Assembly (NCBI RefSeq): GCF_019431355.1
Contig: NZ_CP080269.1
Span: 2,480,001 to 2,544,000 of the forward strand
Direction of reading: 5' to 3'
DNA: 64,000 nucleotides
DNA from: Paenibacillus sp. R14(2021)
GTDB taxonomy: Bacteria; Bacillota; Bacilli; Paenibacillales; Paenibacillaceae
The notes under the pieces are model-generated. The model was given only the letters and a program-made list of their open reading frames with translations. It searched no databases and was not told where the DNA came from. This document shows positions 1 to 8,403 of this stretch, piece by piece (the first letter of the stretch is position 1; each line of letters opens with the position of its first letter). The translations under genes were made by a program, and so were the position numbers.

Positions 1-347
1 TCCTCGCCTCTGCCCCGTTCCCAGCCATCCGGCAATGTACGTGATCGGCCGCTGCCGAGTACGACCGTCCGGGTACCAATCCTGTGCAATGCTTCTGCCG
101 CCGAATGGACGTATCTCCGCAGCCGTTCCCCATCGCGCTCAGGGCCAACAAGCTTCAAATCGCCGGGGAAGAAGATACTGAACGCGCTTACAGGAAGCGG
201 ACTGTCTACGTACGCCGGAAGCACTTCTCGATGAGCAGCCGTATTCTCCAGTTGAAGCGATACGACCGCGCACTCGATATAGTCAAACCCCAAATCCTTC
301 AGCAGCGCTGCATCTTCAATCCCTCTGCACCATCCATATGAAATCAT
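1..347 (-). CDS. Sugar phosphate isomerase/epimerase-like TIM barrel protein, N-terminal part
   Basis: The frame opens with ATG at 347 and runs off the left edge, so only about 115 residues are visible. The start MISYGWCRGIEDAALLK, followed by a strand-helix rhythm (GFDYIECAVVSL, then LPVSAFSIFFPGDLKLVG, then GTRTVVLGSGRSR), is typical of the xylose-isomerase-like / AP endonuclease 2 barrel family that includes sugar phosphate isomerases and epimerases. A strong GGAGGTG site lies 7 bases upstream of the ATG. The exact substrate cannot be told, since the metal-binding and catalytic residues lie in the missing C-terminal part. The assignment to the superfamily is fairly firm and the function is inference. 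Confidence 0.7.
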   Translation of the reverse strand, partial: MISYGWCRGIEDAALLKDLGFDYIECAVVSLQLENTAAHREVLPAYVDSPLPVSAFSIFFPGDLKLVGPERDGERLRRYVHSAAEALHRIGTRTVVLGSGRSRTLPDGWERGRGE

Positions 348-454
348 CTCCAGACACCTCCATTTGTATGTAAATGAATGGTACCATTTTTTGATGCTTC
401 GTCAAGACAAAGCTTCTGAAGGCGGTATAGGTGCGTAATTCCCCCGATATGGAC

Positions 455-486
455 AAAAAAAACGGACCTTCCTATTTGGAAGATCC
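455..486 (-). terminator. Intrinsic terminator of phoP
   Basis: On the minus strand a 9-base stem (GGATCTTCC / GGAAGGTCC, loop of 5) is followed by eight T residues. The phoP stop codon lies inside the hairpin, so termination is tight against the gene. Confidence 0.85.
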
Positions 487-1191
487 GAGTTTCTTCGGCA
501 TGACAAGCTTGTAGCCGACGCCGCGAATCGATTCGATTTCGACGGATTGCTGGCCAAGCTCGAGCTTCTTGCGAAGCGAGCTGACGTGAACGTCCACCGT
601 ACGCTGGCCTCCGATATAATCGAAGCCCCATACGACGTTCATGAGATCATCGCGGGTAATGACCATACCCGGACGCTGAACCAGATAGAGCAGCACTTCG
701 AACTCCTTCGGCCGAAGCGGAACTGTCTCGCCGTTCAGAATGACCTCATACCGCTCCGGGTAAATGGACAGATCGCCGGCCGTGATTACCTTGTCCGTAG
801 ACTCCGTCAGTTTGGCGTCGTCATGATTCGTCCGGCGCAGCACGGCAGATACGCGGGCCAGCAGCTCGGCAACGCCGAACGGTTTCGTCATGTAATCGTC
901 CGCGCCGCGCTTCAGACCCTGAACGACTTCCTCTTCGGCATTCCGCGCGGTAAGAACGATAACCGGCGTACGGTTGCCGTTCTGCCGCAGGCGTGACAAA
1001 ATTTCAAACCCATTCATGCCGGGCAGCATAATATCGAGAATAATGAGATCAAATGAACGCTGCAACGCAACTTGCAAACCCTCCGCACCATGATCGATAA
1101 CGGTCGTATCGTATCCTTCCTGCGAAAGGTTATACGATAACAGTCTTGCCAAAGTCGGCTCGTCTTCAATGACCAACACTTTTTGTGTCAT
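472..1191 (-). CDS. phoP: OmpR/PhoP-family response regulator, probable PhoP
   Basis: A 239-residue two-domain regulator. The receiver domain (about 4-118) shows the acidic pocket E9/D10, the phospho-acceptor D53 in the run LIILDIMLPGMNGFE, and the conserved Lys in DDYMTKPFG. A winged-helix DNA-binding domain (about 135-230) carries RPKEFEVLLYLVQRPG and RTVDVHVSSLRKKLE. The start is placed at MTQKVLVIEDE, 12 codons inside the longest frame, because GGGGGT stands just upstream and the receiver fold begins there. The sensor kinase gene is directly upstream in the same direction. The likeness is to PhoP, which in Bacillus controls the phosphate starvation response; the pairing and target genes are inferred from family resemblance only. 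Confidence 0.8.
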   Translation of the reverse strand: MTQKVLVIEDEPTLARLLSYNLSQEGYDTTVIDHGAEGLQVALQRSFDLIILDIMLPGMNGFEILSRLRQNGNRTPVIVLTARNAEEEVVQGLKRGADDYMTKPFGVAELLARVSAVLRRTNHDDAKLTESTDKVITAGDLSIYPERYEVILNGETVPLRPKEFEVLLYLVQRPGMVITRDDLMNVVWGFDYIGGQRTVDVHVSSLRKKLELGQQSVEIESIRGVGYKLVMPKKLGSSK

Positions 1192-1248
1192 GTTGACCCC
1201 CAGGCTACCATGGCAGATGCCGCACATGGTTTCGCATTTCTAAATCCT

Positions 1249-1277
1249 ATCATAGCATTGACCTGGCAAAGGGTAAA
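1249..1277 (-). promoter_or_regulatory. Possible sigma-A promoter for phoP
   Basis: On the minus strand TTTACC, a 17-base spacer and TATGAT precede phoP, predicting a start near 1242 and a leader of about 50 bases. The -35 box falls inside the intercistronic hairpin. Two imperfect boxes make this tentative. Confidence 0.4.
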
Positions 1278-1289
1278 CCCCTCGCCAGG
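1262..1289 (-). other. Hairpin between phoR and phoP
   Basis: CCTGGC...GCCAGG with an inner GGG/CCC pair forms a stem ten bases past the phoR stop codon. There is no T-run, so it is more likely an RNA processing or partial termination point than a full terminator. Confidence 0.5.
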
Positions 1290-1299
1290 CGAACGAATT

Positions 1300-3111
1300 C
1301 TATTGAATGACTGGCAGCTCGATCGTGAACGTCGAACCGCTGCCAACCTTGCTCTCCACAGTGATCGTTCCTTTGTGCAGCTCCACCAAATGCTTGACGA
1401 TGGAGAGTCCGAGTCCGGTACCGCCTGAGCTCCGAGATCTGGCTTTGTCCACGCGGTAAAAGCGTTCAAAGATGCGCGGCAGGTCCTTCTTAGGTATTCC
1501 CATCCCCGTATCGGAAATATGAATGCGGATGTGCTCGTAATTTTCTTGACCGAACTCGTCCAGCGTCGCGTTCGGATCATGCACCGGCTCCACGACGATG
1601 CTGACGCAGCCGCCTTCCGCCGTATAGGCGATGCCGTTCGCAAGCAGATTCATAACGATCTGCCGAAGACGATCCTCGTCTGCTTCTACGTATAGTCCCT
1701 GTTCGACCTTCGCCGTGACCCGAATTTGCTTGCGCACCGCCTCCGCGCTCATCAGCTCCATCGTCTTGTTGACAAAGGACGAAAGCTCAACAGGCGAATA
1801 GAGCAGCGGCACCCGGCGGGATTCAATCTTCGACAGCTCCAGAATATCCCCGATAAGACGGTTCAACCTGTCGCTTTCATCATAGATGATCTGCAGGAAC
1901 GAGCGGGCCGTTTCCGAATCGTCAACTGCGCCGCCGAGCAGTGTTTCGGCGAAGCCTTTAACCGCTGTGACCGGCGTCTTCAGCTCATGGGATACGTTCG
2001 CCACGAATTCGCTCCGCATCCGCTCCAGCCTGCGAATTGCCGTAACATCCTGCAGGACGAGCAGTACGCCTTCGAACTCCTCATCGTTTTCAAAGATCGG
2101 CACCAGATTCAGATCAAGGAGACGTTCCGTCGGAAAATAAAACGTCACTTCGTCCCGCAGATGCTCTCGCAGCTCGAGCGCTTCTTGAATAAATTGCGTT
2201 AGCTCATACTGCTGCTTCGCGGACGCATAATGTTGGCCGATGATCTCGCGTGCCGGGAAGCCGAGAATCTCCTCCGCCATTCGGTTGAACAGCACAATCG
2301 TCCCGTTGGCGTCGATCATGACAACGCCGTTAATCATGTTGTCGAGCACGCTCGCCAGCTGGCTTTCATTCTGATGAATGCGGGTCATCTGCACCTGAAG
2401 ACTGTCCGCCATCGCATTGATGGCCATCCCCAGCTCGCCGATTTCATCGTTTCGCTTCACGACAACCCTTGCCTTGTAGTCCAAGTTCTTAATCCGCTTG
2501 GATACCCGCGTAATCTGTTCCAGCGGCCGCGTCAGTCCTCGTGCGACCCGGTAGCTGATAATCGCGGCAAGAATAAACAGAATGAGCAGCCCTATGATCA
2601 GCGTCATCCAGATGCGCTGTACGCTCTCATCCACCTTCTCCAGGCTGAGCGCCAGGCGAATGATATCCGAATTCGGATTTTTGGGATCCACCAGCATCGC
2701 CACGTAGAGCAGATTCTCTTTCAGCGTATCGCTGTAACGAGTTGTCTGTCCGATGCCTTCCTTCTTCGCTTGCATGACTTCCTCACGCGTTGAATGGTTG
2801 TCCATCGTACCGGGAGCATGGTCGGAATCGCCGAGCACGGTCCCGTCGCCGCGAATGAACGTAATCCGCGTATCCGTAATTTCCTTAAGCTGCTGCGCCT
2901 GCTGCGTATAGTACCCGAACAGCTCGCTTGGATCTCCCTGTTTCCATTCCATATGATCAAGGATGATTCTCATTTCCCGCACCATATTGTCCTGCAGGGC
3001 TTCCAAATGGTTGTCCCGATAGGTTTTGCCCATAAATAATCCGGCTGCCAGTACCGCAAGTCCGATCATGGTGATCATGATTAGTGTCAGCCGCACGCGA
3101 AAGCTATTCAT
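1300..3111 (-). CDS. phoR: Membrane sensor histidine kinase, probable PhoR
   Basis: A 603-residue sensor kinase. Transmembrane segments at about 8-27 and 168-190 enclose an extracytoplasmic sensor region; a HAMP segment (about 190-245), a PAS domain (about 250-360), a HisKA domain with H375 in NVSHELKTP, and an ATPase domain with the N box MNLLANGIAY, the G1 box ISDTGMGIPK and the G2 box GGTGLGLSIVK follow. The start at 3111 was preferred over one 13 codons upstream because AGGGGGT precedes it and the membrane helix begins at once. This architecture matches PhoR of Bacillus and Paenibacillus. The kinase gene comes before the regulator gene here, the reverse of the phoP-phoR order in Bacillus subtilis. 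Confidence 0.8.
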   Translation of the reverse strand: MNSFRVRLTLIMITMIGLAVLAAGLFMGKTYRDNHLEALQDNMVREMRIILDHMEWKQGDPSELFGYYTQQAQQLKEITDTRITFIRGDGTVLGDSDHAPGTMDNHSTREEVMQAKKEGIGQTTRYSDTLKENLLYVAMLVDPKNPNSDIIRLALSLEKVDESVQRIWMTLIIGLLILFILAAIISYRVARGLTRPLEQITRVSKRIKNLDYKARVVVKRNDEIGELGMAINAMADSLQVQMTRIHQNESQLASVLDNMINGVVMIDANGTIVLFNRMAEEILGFPAREIIGQHYASAKQQYELTQFIQEALELREHLRDEVTFYFPTERLLDLNLVPIFENDEEFEGVLLVLQDVTAIRRLERMRSEFVANVSHELKTPVTAVKGFAETLLGGAVDDSETARSFLQIIYDESDRLNRLIGDILELSKIESRRVPLLYSPVELSSFVNKTMELMSAEAVRKQIRVTAKVEQGLYVEADEDRLRQIVMNLLANGIAYTAEGGCVSIVVEPVHDPNATLDEFGQENYEHIRIHISDTGMGIPKKDLPRIFERFYRVDKARSRSSGGTGLGLSIVKHLVELHKGTITVESKVGSGSTFTIELPVIQ

Positions 3112-3161
3112 TGTTCGTTTACCCCCTGGGCTGTTTCCTTCACTCCCCATCGTACTTCCAC

Positions 3162-4079
3162 TTAGCCTTCAGCGCCAGCCGCTGGTTTATTAAGCTTTTG
3201 TAAAAAATAATGATGCAGCGTTGCAAGCGGCTGTTGAATGAGGATAGACAGGACGACGGGGACCGCGGTCAGCGGACTGAAATACCCCATCGCCAGCACG
3301 ATGCCAAGCGATATGTTGCGCATCCCGGTTGCATAGGATACCGTCACTTGAAGCTCACGGCTGCGATACCGCATCGTACCGAAATAACCGACCGCGTAGC
3401 AGATGCCGACCATCCCGATGGAAAGCGGTACGAGCCGAAGCAAATCTCCGCTCATCGTCGCCATATATGGCGCGATCGCAGCTGCATTCAAGAGCACGAC
3501 GCCTACGAAGCACAGCTTGGACAGCGGCGCTGCGTAAGGCTTCACGGCCTGCTGGATACGGCCCCTGGTCCATTCATAGAGCGCAACGCCAAGGATCGTC
3601 GGCGCTACGATTAAGAGAAGCAAATCGCTCATCATCTGCGCCGAATCCGTCTGTACCGCTTGATGGAACAGCAGATGAATGCCTGCGGGCACGATGAACG
3701 GGCTGATCGCGGAGTCGATGACGACCATCGCGAGAATGAGCGGTACGCTGCCCGCAGACATGCCGACCCACAGCACGGTGGAGACGCCGAGCGGTATGAT
3801 CGTAAACAAGACCAGACCGACGACATAAGGCGAATCCGCGCCGAACAGCATGGTGCCGAGCCCATAGGCGATCAAGGGCGACAGCACATGCGCGAGCAGA
3901 AACGTGAGCACCATCACGCCGGGACGGCTGATGACCGCACGCAGCTGGGCGACGCCGCACCCAAGGGCCATCGTCAGCGTCACGTAGGCGAACATATACG
4001 GGACGGCAGGCACCAGCCGCTGCAGATGCGAAGAAAAAAAGAATCCCAGGACAAGAGATCCGGGGATAATAAAAAACAT
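3162..4079 (-). CDS. BASS-family (bile acid:sodium symporter-like) transporter
   Basis: A roughly 305-residue, very hydrophobic protein with about nine to ten membrane segments. Two family features are visible: a polar-interrupted helix LAMVVIDSAISPFIVPAG in the first half and YATGMRNISLGIVLAMG in the second, corresponding to the crossover-helix motifs of the BASS/SBF family that move organic anions with sodium. Substrates vary widely in the family, so none is given. The ATG at 4079 has only a weak ribosome site; the same frame upstream back to a stop near 4143 encodes NQKFEQW, which looks like the usual family N-terminus but has no ATG, GTG or TTG, so either the start is short or a base is miscalled. 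It lies 50 bases upstream of phoR in the same direction, probably in one transcript. Confidence 0.75.
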   Translation of the reverse strand: MFFIIPGSLVLGFFFSSHLQRLVPAVPYMFAYVTLTMALGCGVAQLRAVISRPGVMVLTFLLAHVLSPLIAYGLGTMLFGADSPYVVGLVLFTIIPLGVSTVLWVGMSAGSVPLILAMVVIDSAISPFIVPAGIHLLFHQAVQTDSAQMMSDLLLLIVAPTILGVALYEWTRGRIQQAVKPYAAPLSKLCFVGVVLLNAAAIAPYMATMSGDLLRLVPLSIGMVGICYAVGYFGTMRYRSRELQVTVSYATGMRNISLGIVLAMGYFSPLTAVPVVLSILIQQPLATLHHYFLQKLNKPAAGAEG

Positions 4080-4162
4080 CCATTGTTCAAACTTCTGATT
4101 GAAGGCAAGCCCAAAGCTGCGCGTAAGACATCCCTCTTTTGTCTATTTCGGATCGGATTTGC

Positions 4163-5707
4163 TTATTTGAAGACCGGTGCTTTGAACTGCTCCAGCTTCG
4201 CAAAGGAATCCTTGTCGACTTCTGCATGCAGACTGTTACCGTGAGCATCCATCGTCACGACAGCCGCGAATCCTTCCGTCTTCAGATGCCACATGGCTTC
4301 CGGTATGCCGAATTCCATGAAATCGACGCCGTTGACGTTCTTGAAGCACTGCGCATAATACTGCGCTGCGCCGCCGATGGCGTTCAAGTACACAGCCCCA
4401 TGCTCCTGAAGCGCCGCCAGCGTCTTCGGTCCCATGCCGCCTTTACCGATGACGGCGCGGATGCCGAACTTCTTAATGATATCGCCTTGATAAGGCTCCT
4501 CGCGGATACTCGTCGTCGGTCCAGCCGCTTTCACATGCCAGCCCGCTTCATCCTTCATCATTACCGGACCGCAGTGATAAATGACCGAGCCGTTCAGATC
4601 GATCGGCGCGTCGTGCTCCATCAGATGATGGTGGATCGCATCGCGGCCCGTGTGCATTTCGCCGTTAATGATGACGATATCGCCGACTCTCAGGCTGCGC
4701 ACATCTTCTTCCGACAGCGGCGTGTTCAGGACGACCTCGCGGCGCTCGGCGCGCTCGGTTACCGCTTCCGCAGCTTCGTCGGCCGCGCCGTTCTTCATCG
4801 GCGTATCGGAGCCGCTTGGATAGATCCAGGACTGAATCTCGCCGCTCTCCGCGTTCAGCAGCACGCCTTGGCGGCGGTACGCCCAGCAGTTATACGCAAC
4901 AGAGACGAAGAAGCTTGCCGGCAAGCGGTTCATCACGCCGGCTTTACAGCCGAGCAGCGTCACTTGTCCGCCGAAGCCCATCGTGCCGATGCCGAGCTTG
5001 TTGGCGTTCTCCATGACGTAGTCTTCCAATTGAGCCAATTCAGGAATAGCGTTCGTATCGTCGGTATGACGGAACAGCTGCTGCTTCGCAAGCTCGTAAC
5101 CTGTCGTCCGGTCGCCGCCGATGCCTACGCCGATGAAGCCGGCGCTGCAGCCTTGACCCTGCGCTTGGTAGACAGCATGCATCACGCATTTGCGAATGCC
5201 GTCCAGATCGCGCCCCGCTTTTCCGAGACCCGGAATTTCCATCGGGAGGCTGTATTGAATATTCTTGTTCTCGCAGCCGCCGCCTTTCAAGATAAGACGA
5301 ACGTCGATGGTGTCCTGTTCCCATTGCTCGAAATGGATAACGGGGGTACCCGGACCAAGATTATCGCCGGTGTTGGCGCCAGTAAGGGAATCCACGGAGT
5401 TCGTGCGGAGCTTGCCGTCTTTCGTCGCGCGCGCGATCGCGCTGCGGATCTGCTGCTTCATGACGATTTGATTCGCTCCCACGGGCGTGTGAACGATAAA
5501 GGTCGGCATCCCTGTATCCTGACAAATTGGCGAAACGTTGGTTTCGGCCATCTCGATATTCGTTGCGATGGTTGATAGTGACAGGCCTGCGCGCGTCGCC
5601 CGGTCCTCGGCCTCCTGGGCGGACTGAATAACCTTGCGGACATCACCCGGAAGGTTCGTTGACGTTTCTACGATAAGGTCATAAACGCTTTGTTCAAAGT
5701 GCTGCAT
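4163..5707 (-). CDS. Class I fumarate hydratase (4Fe-4S, fused alpha/beta)
   Basis: A 514-residue class I fumarase, interconverting fumarate and malate in the citric acid cycle. The N-terminal (alpha) part carries NVSPICQDTGMPTF with C62, the run GGGCENKN, GQGCSAGFIGVGIGGDR with C187 and AYNCWAYRR with C274; C62, C187 and C274 are spaced as the three cluster ligands of iron-sulfur fumarases. The C-terminal (beta) part shows HTGRDAIHHHL, TTSIREEPY and RAVIGKGGMG. Both halves are fused as in FumA/FumB of Escherichia coli, unlike two-subunit TtdAB enzymes. L-tartrate dehydratase is the main alternative within the family but fused length favours fumarase. It is divergent from the YfbR-like gene across a very AT-rich gap (5708-5871) that probably holds both promoters. 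Confidence 0.9.
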   Translation of the reverse strand: MQHFEQSVYDLIVETSTNLPGDVRKVIQSAQEAEDRATRAGLSLSTIATNIEMAETNVSPICQDTGMPTFIVHTPVGANQIVMKQQIRSAIARATKDGKLRTNSVDSLTGANTGDNLGPGTPVIHFEQWEQDTIDVRLILKGGGCENKNIQYSLPMEIPGLGKAGRDLDGIRKCVMHAVYQAQGQGCSAGFIGVGIGGDRTTGYELAKQQLFRHTDDTNAIPELAQLEDYVMENANKLGIGTMGFGGQVTLLGCKAGVMNRLPASFFVSVAYNCWAYRRQGVLLNAESGEIQSWIYPSGSDTPMKNGAADEAAEAVTERAERREVVLNTPLSEEDVRSLRVGDIVIINGEMHTGRDAIHHHLMEHDAPIDLNGSVIYHCGPVMMKDEAGWHVKAAGPTTSIREEPYQGDIIKKFGIRAVIGKGGMGPKTLAALQEHGAVYLNAIGGAAQYYAQCFKNVNGVDFMEFGIPEAMWHLKTEGFAAVVTMDAHGNSLHAEVDKDSFAKLEQFKAPVFK

Positions 5708-5871
5708 GAGTCCAATATGGCTCCTCTCTCTGTTCGCGAATCTACTTTACCTATATAATCTATATTATAATGACTACAATCTATCATACCACAAACCTAC
5801 CTAGTGAACATAACGCATTCGAGGCCGCCCGCCGCCTCCTATTTCCTACAAAGAAGGAGCATTCTGTAAGC

Positions 5872-6465
5872 ATGGAGAGTCATTTTACAGCTTATATGTA
5901 CCGGCTTCGCTATATCGAGCGATGGAGCTTAATGCGCAATACAACCCGCGAAACAGTCGCGGAACATTCCTATCATGTTGCGCTTCTTGCTCATATGCTC
6001 TGCGAGATTGGCAACCGCATCTTCGGGCGGTCGCTGAACGCAGACCGCGCAGCTTCGATGGCGTTGTTCCACGACGCCGCGGAAGTATTCACCGGCGATA
6101 TTCCGACGCCGGTCAAGCATCACAACCCCAAGATGCTCGCGAACTTCCGCGAGATCGAGGCGCTGGCCGCGGAGCGGCTGCTTGGCATGGTGCCGGAGCC
6201 GCTGCAGGATGCGTACGAGCCGCTCATCATCGGCTCATCGCCGGACGCCGAGCAGGCCGAGCTGCTCAAGATGGTGAAGGCAGCCGACCTGCTTGACGCC
6301 TATATGAAATGCTTGTCCGAGCTGTCCTCCGGCAACCGCGAATTCACCGTGGCCAAAGGCCAGACGGAAGGGAAACTCACCGCGCTCGACATGCCCGAGG
6401 TCGACTGGTTCCTATCCGAAATGGCGCCGAGCTTCAGCAAGACGCTAGATGAGCTGTCGGAATAA
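5872..6465 (+). CDS. HD-domain hydrolase, YfbR-type 5'-deoxynucleotidase
   Basis: A 197-residue metal-dependent phosphohydrolase. It shows the YfbR arrangement: RNTTRETVAEHSYHVA (first metal His), LFHDAAEVFTGDIPTPVK (the HD pair) and KAADLLDAYMKCLSE (distal Asp). YfbR removes phosphate from deoxyribonucleoside 5'-monophosphates, helping nucleotide turnover in the cytoplasm. The start MESHFTAYMYRL was chosen over an ATG 34 codons upstream because AGAAGGAG at 5852-5859 precedes it and the extra N-terminal segment has no family counterpart; AT-rich TATAAT-like runs at 5753-5770, upstream of this start, fit a promoter. It converges on the bstA-like gene and ends before a long inverted repeat. Confidence 0.8.
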   Translation: MESHFTAYMYRLRYIERWSLMRNTTRETVAEHSYHVALLAHMLCEIGNRIFGRSLNADRAASMALFHDAAEVFTGDIPTPVKHHNPKMLANFREIEALAAERLLGMVPEPLQDAYEPLIIGSSPDAEQAELLKMVKAADLLDAYMKCLSELSSGNREFTVAKGQTEGKLTALDMPEVDWFLSEMAPSFSKTLDELSE

Positions 6466-6560
6466 AGGAGAAAGGCCGCGGTCCTGCTTCCGAGTCCTGC
6501 GACGGACTTCGCGCACAACTGTCCGCAGCCTGCGCTGCTGCATGGCGAGGCGACAGCTGA

Positions 6561-6612
6561 ACGAACAATGGGACCGGGCGCCTATGCAAGGCGCTCCGGT
6601 CCCATTGTTCGT
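6561..6612. terminator. Long inverted repeat between convergent genes, probable bidirectional terminator
   Basis: Arms of 22 and 23 bases (ACGAACAATGGGACCGGG.. against its complement, one small bulge) enclose a 7-base loop and abut the stop codon of the minus-strand gene. There is no T-run on either side, so termination strength is uncertain, but the position between converging genes supports the call. Confidence 0.6.
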
Positions 6613-7155
6613 CTAGTTCCAGCCAGAACGCTTCGCCAGCTCCGTAATGTGAGCCAGATGATGCTTCCCATGCCATGCATAACTGCCGAGATTATAATCG
6701 AGCCGGATGTCCTCGCCTGAAGACGGATGGCGGAAGCCCCGCGCGTACTCCGCCGCGCTCATGCGGCTCAGCAGCTTGACCCACCGCTCGTGAAGCGCGT
6801 CCAGCAAGGTCAATGACAGCTCAACCGGCGTATCCAGCGAATCCGGCAGCTCCGCCCAGCGTTCCTCGTAATAGGGCCGAATGGTCGGATGCTCCTCCGT
6901 CAGCGCGAGCTTGAAGCGGACGAAGCTGTTCATGTGGCTGTCCGCCACATGATGAACGACCTGCCTAACCGTCCAGCCGCCATCCCGGTAAGGAGTGTCC
7001 AGCTGCTCCGGCGACAAGCCCGTCACAGCGCCGCGCAGCCCAGCCGGCAGCGCGGCAACCTCCTCGATCCAGGCCTTCCGCTGGGTTTCGGAAATATCGC
7101 CCGTATGGTCAAACGTTCCGATCGGGTACCGAAGTCTCTCCAATTCCGTTGTCAT
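6613..7155 (-). CDS. bstA: DinB-fold protein, BstA/YfiT-like putative bacillithiol S-transferase
   Basis: A 180-residue four-helix-bundle protein. It begins MTTELERLRYPIGTFD, as YfiT of Bacillus subtilis does, and carries the metal triad candidates VVHHVADSHMNS and WHGKHHLAHITEL near the expected positions. YfiT/BstA proteins bind a divalent metal through three histidines and are linked to transfer of bacillithiol to electrophiles during detoxification. AGAGGAG precedes the ATG. The family call is firm; the transferase activity is taken from homologues. Confidence 0.75.
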   Translation of the reverse strand: MTTELERLRYPIGTFDHTGDISETQRKAWIEEVAALPAGLRGAVTGLSPEQLDTPYRDGGWTVRQVVHHVADSHMNSFVRFKLALTEEHPTIRPYYEERWAELPDSLDTPVELSLTLLDALHERWVKLLSRMSAAEYARGFRHPSSGEDIRLDYNLGSYAWHGKHHLAHITELAKRSGWN

Positions 7156-7284
7156 GTCCGTATGCTCCTCTCTGCCATTTCTTCTTGATTAGTATAGCAG
7201 AATAAATGAGGAGGCTTAGGGACAATCCGCGGCCAGCATCACGGCCAGGCTGCAGTTTGGTCCGCATTGCCGTAAGCGCAGCTA

Positions 7285-8331
7285 TCACGGATGCAGAAGG
7301 TTCTGCTCCGCCAGCCGGTTCGCTGCCTGCCAGGTCTGCAGGCCTTCCTGCTGCGCGATTTCGAACACCTGCAGCAGCGTACCGTAAACCCGCTCCACGC
7401 TTCGCTTCATATCCGCTTGAGCAAGCCCCTGCAGCTCGCATGCCGTGATAATGAGTCCGCCCGCATTCAGCACATAGTCCGGCGCGTACAGAATGCCTCG
7501 CTTCTCCAGCTCTTCGCCATGCCGTATTTCTTCCAGCAGCTGATTATTCGCCGCGCCCGCGACGATTTTGCACCGAAGCTGCGGAATCGTAACGTCGTTC
7601 AAGACACCGCCAAGCGCGCACGGGGCGAAAATATCGCAGCTCTCGCCGTAAATATCATCCGGTGCCGCGGCCTTCGCATGGTAGGCTTTCACCGCTCTCT
7701 CCACTCTACTGCTATCGATATCCGCAATAACGAGGTTCGCGCCGGCATCGCGGAGCATGCCGCACAGCAGAAATCCGACCTTGCCAAGCCCCTGCACGGC
7801 TACCGTCCGACCATTCAAATCCCCGCTGCCCAGCAGAAAATAAGCCGAAGCCTTCATGCCCAGAAACACGCCGTATGCCGTCATCTCGGCCGTAAAATCG
7901 CCCGCCGCCATGATCGTGCCCGTCGTATCTGTCACATGGGCGGTTTCGAGGCGAATCCAATCCATATCCCGTACCGTCGTGCCGAGATCGACGCCGGTTA
8001 CATAACGCCCCTGCAGCCGTTCGATGAAGCGGCCCAAGGTGCGGAATTTCGCTGCGCTTTTGTCCGTCTGCGGGTTGCCCACGATAACGGCCTTGCCTCC
8101 GCCATAGGGCAGGCCGAAGACGGCCGCTTTGTACGTCATGCCCCGCGCGAGCCGAACCGCGTCGAGGACAGCGTCATCCTCTGAATCGTACATCCACATG
8201 CGGCATCCGCCGAGCGCGGGCCCCCTTGTCGTGCTGTGAATGGCAATAACCGCTTGCAGCCCATCCTGCTCCTCTTGGCAGAATACCACTTGTTCCACGT
8301 GCAGACGCTTCATTTCCTTCCAGACGTCCAT
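7285..8331 (-). CDS. Leucine (branched-chain amino acid) dehydrogenase
   Basis: A 348-residue Glu/Leu/Phe/Val dehydrogenase. The N-terminal substrate domain carries GPALGGCRMW, the helix ALRLARGMTYK-like run AVRLARGMTYKAA and the glycine-rich YGGGKAVIVG with the catalytic Lys; the dinucleotide domain has VAVQGLGKVG and later KIVAGAANNQL and YAPDYVLNAGG. It interconverts branched-chain amino acids and 2-oxo acids with NAD, feeding branched-chain fatty acid primers or catabolism. The start is the second ATG, because the first seven codons themselves contain the GGGGGTG ribosome site. It lies 72 bases downstream of the MFS gene. The C-terminus is a little shorter than that of Bacillus homologues. 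Confidence 0.88.
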   Translation of the reverse strand: MDVWKEMKRLHVEQVVFCQEEQDGLQAVIAIHSTTRGPALGGCRMWMYDSEDDAVLDAVRLARGMTYKAAVFGLPYGGGKAVIVGNPQTDKSAAKFRTLGRFIERLQGRYVTGVDLGTTVRDMDWIRLETAHVTDTTGTIMAAGDFTAEMTAYGVFLGMKASAYFLLGSGDLNGRTVAVQGLGKVGFLLCGMLRDAGANLVIADIDSSRVERAVKAYHAKAAAPDDIYGESCDIFAPCALGGVLNDVTIPQLRCKIVAGAANNQLLEEIRHGEELEKRGILYAPDYVLNAGGLIITACELQGLAQADMKRSVERVYGTLLQVFEIAQQEGLQTWQAANRLAEQNLLHP

Positions 8332-8403
8332 GCCAAGCACCCCCTTCATACAGAGACTAATTAGTATGAGCAGGGGGTATGAATTATGCGAACAGCCAGA
8401 CAG

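Noticed and set aside
84-341. 85-codon frame on the plus strand at the left edge
   Set aside because: The minus strand in the same place reads a TIM-barrel isomerase start with a perfect ribosome site.
4139-5575. 478-codon open frame on the plus strand across the fumarase gene
   Set aside because: It is the complement of a well-identified class I fumarase in codon register that leaves the opposite strand open; no ribosome site and no recognisable domains.
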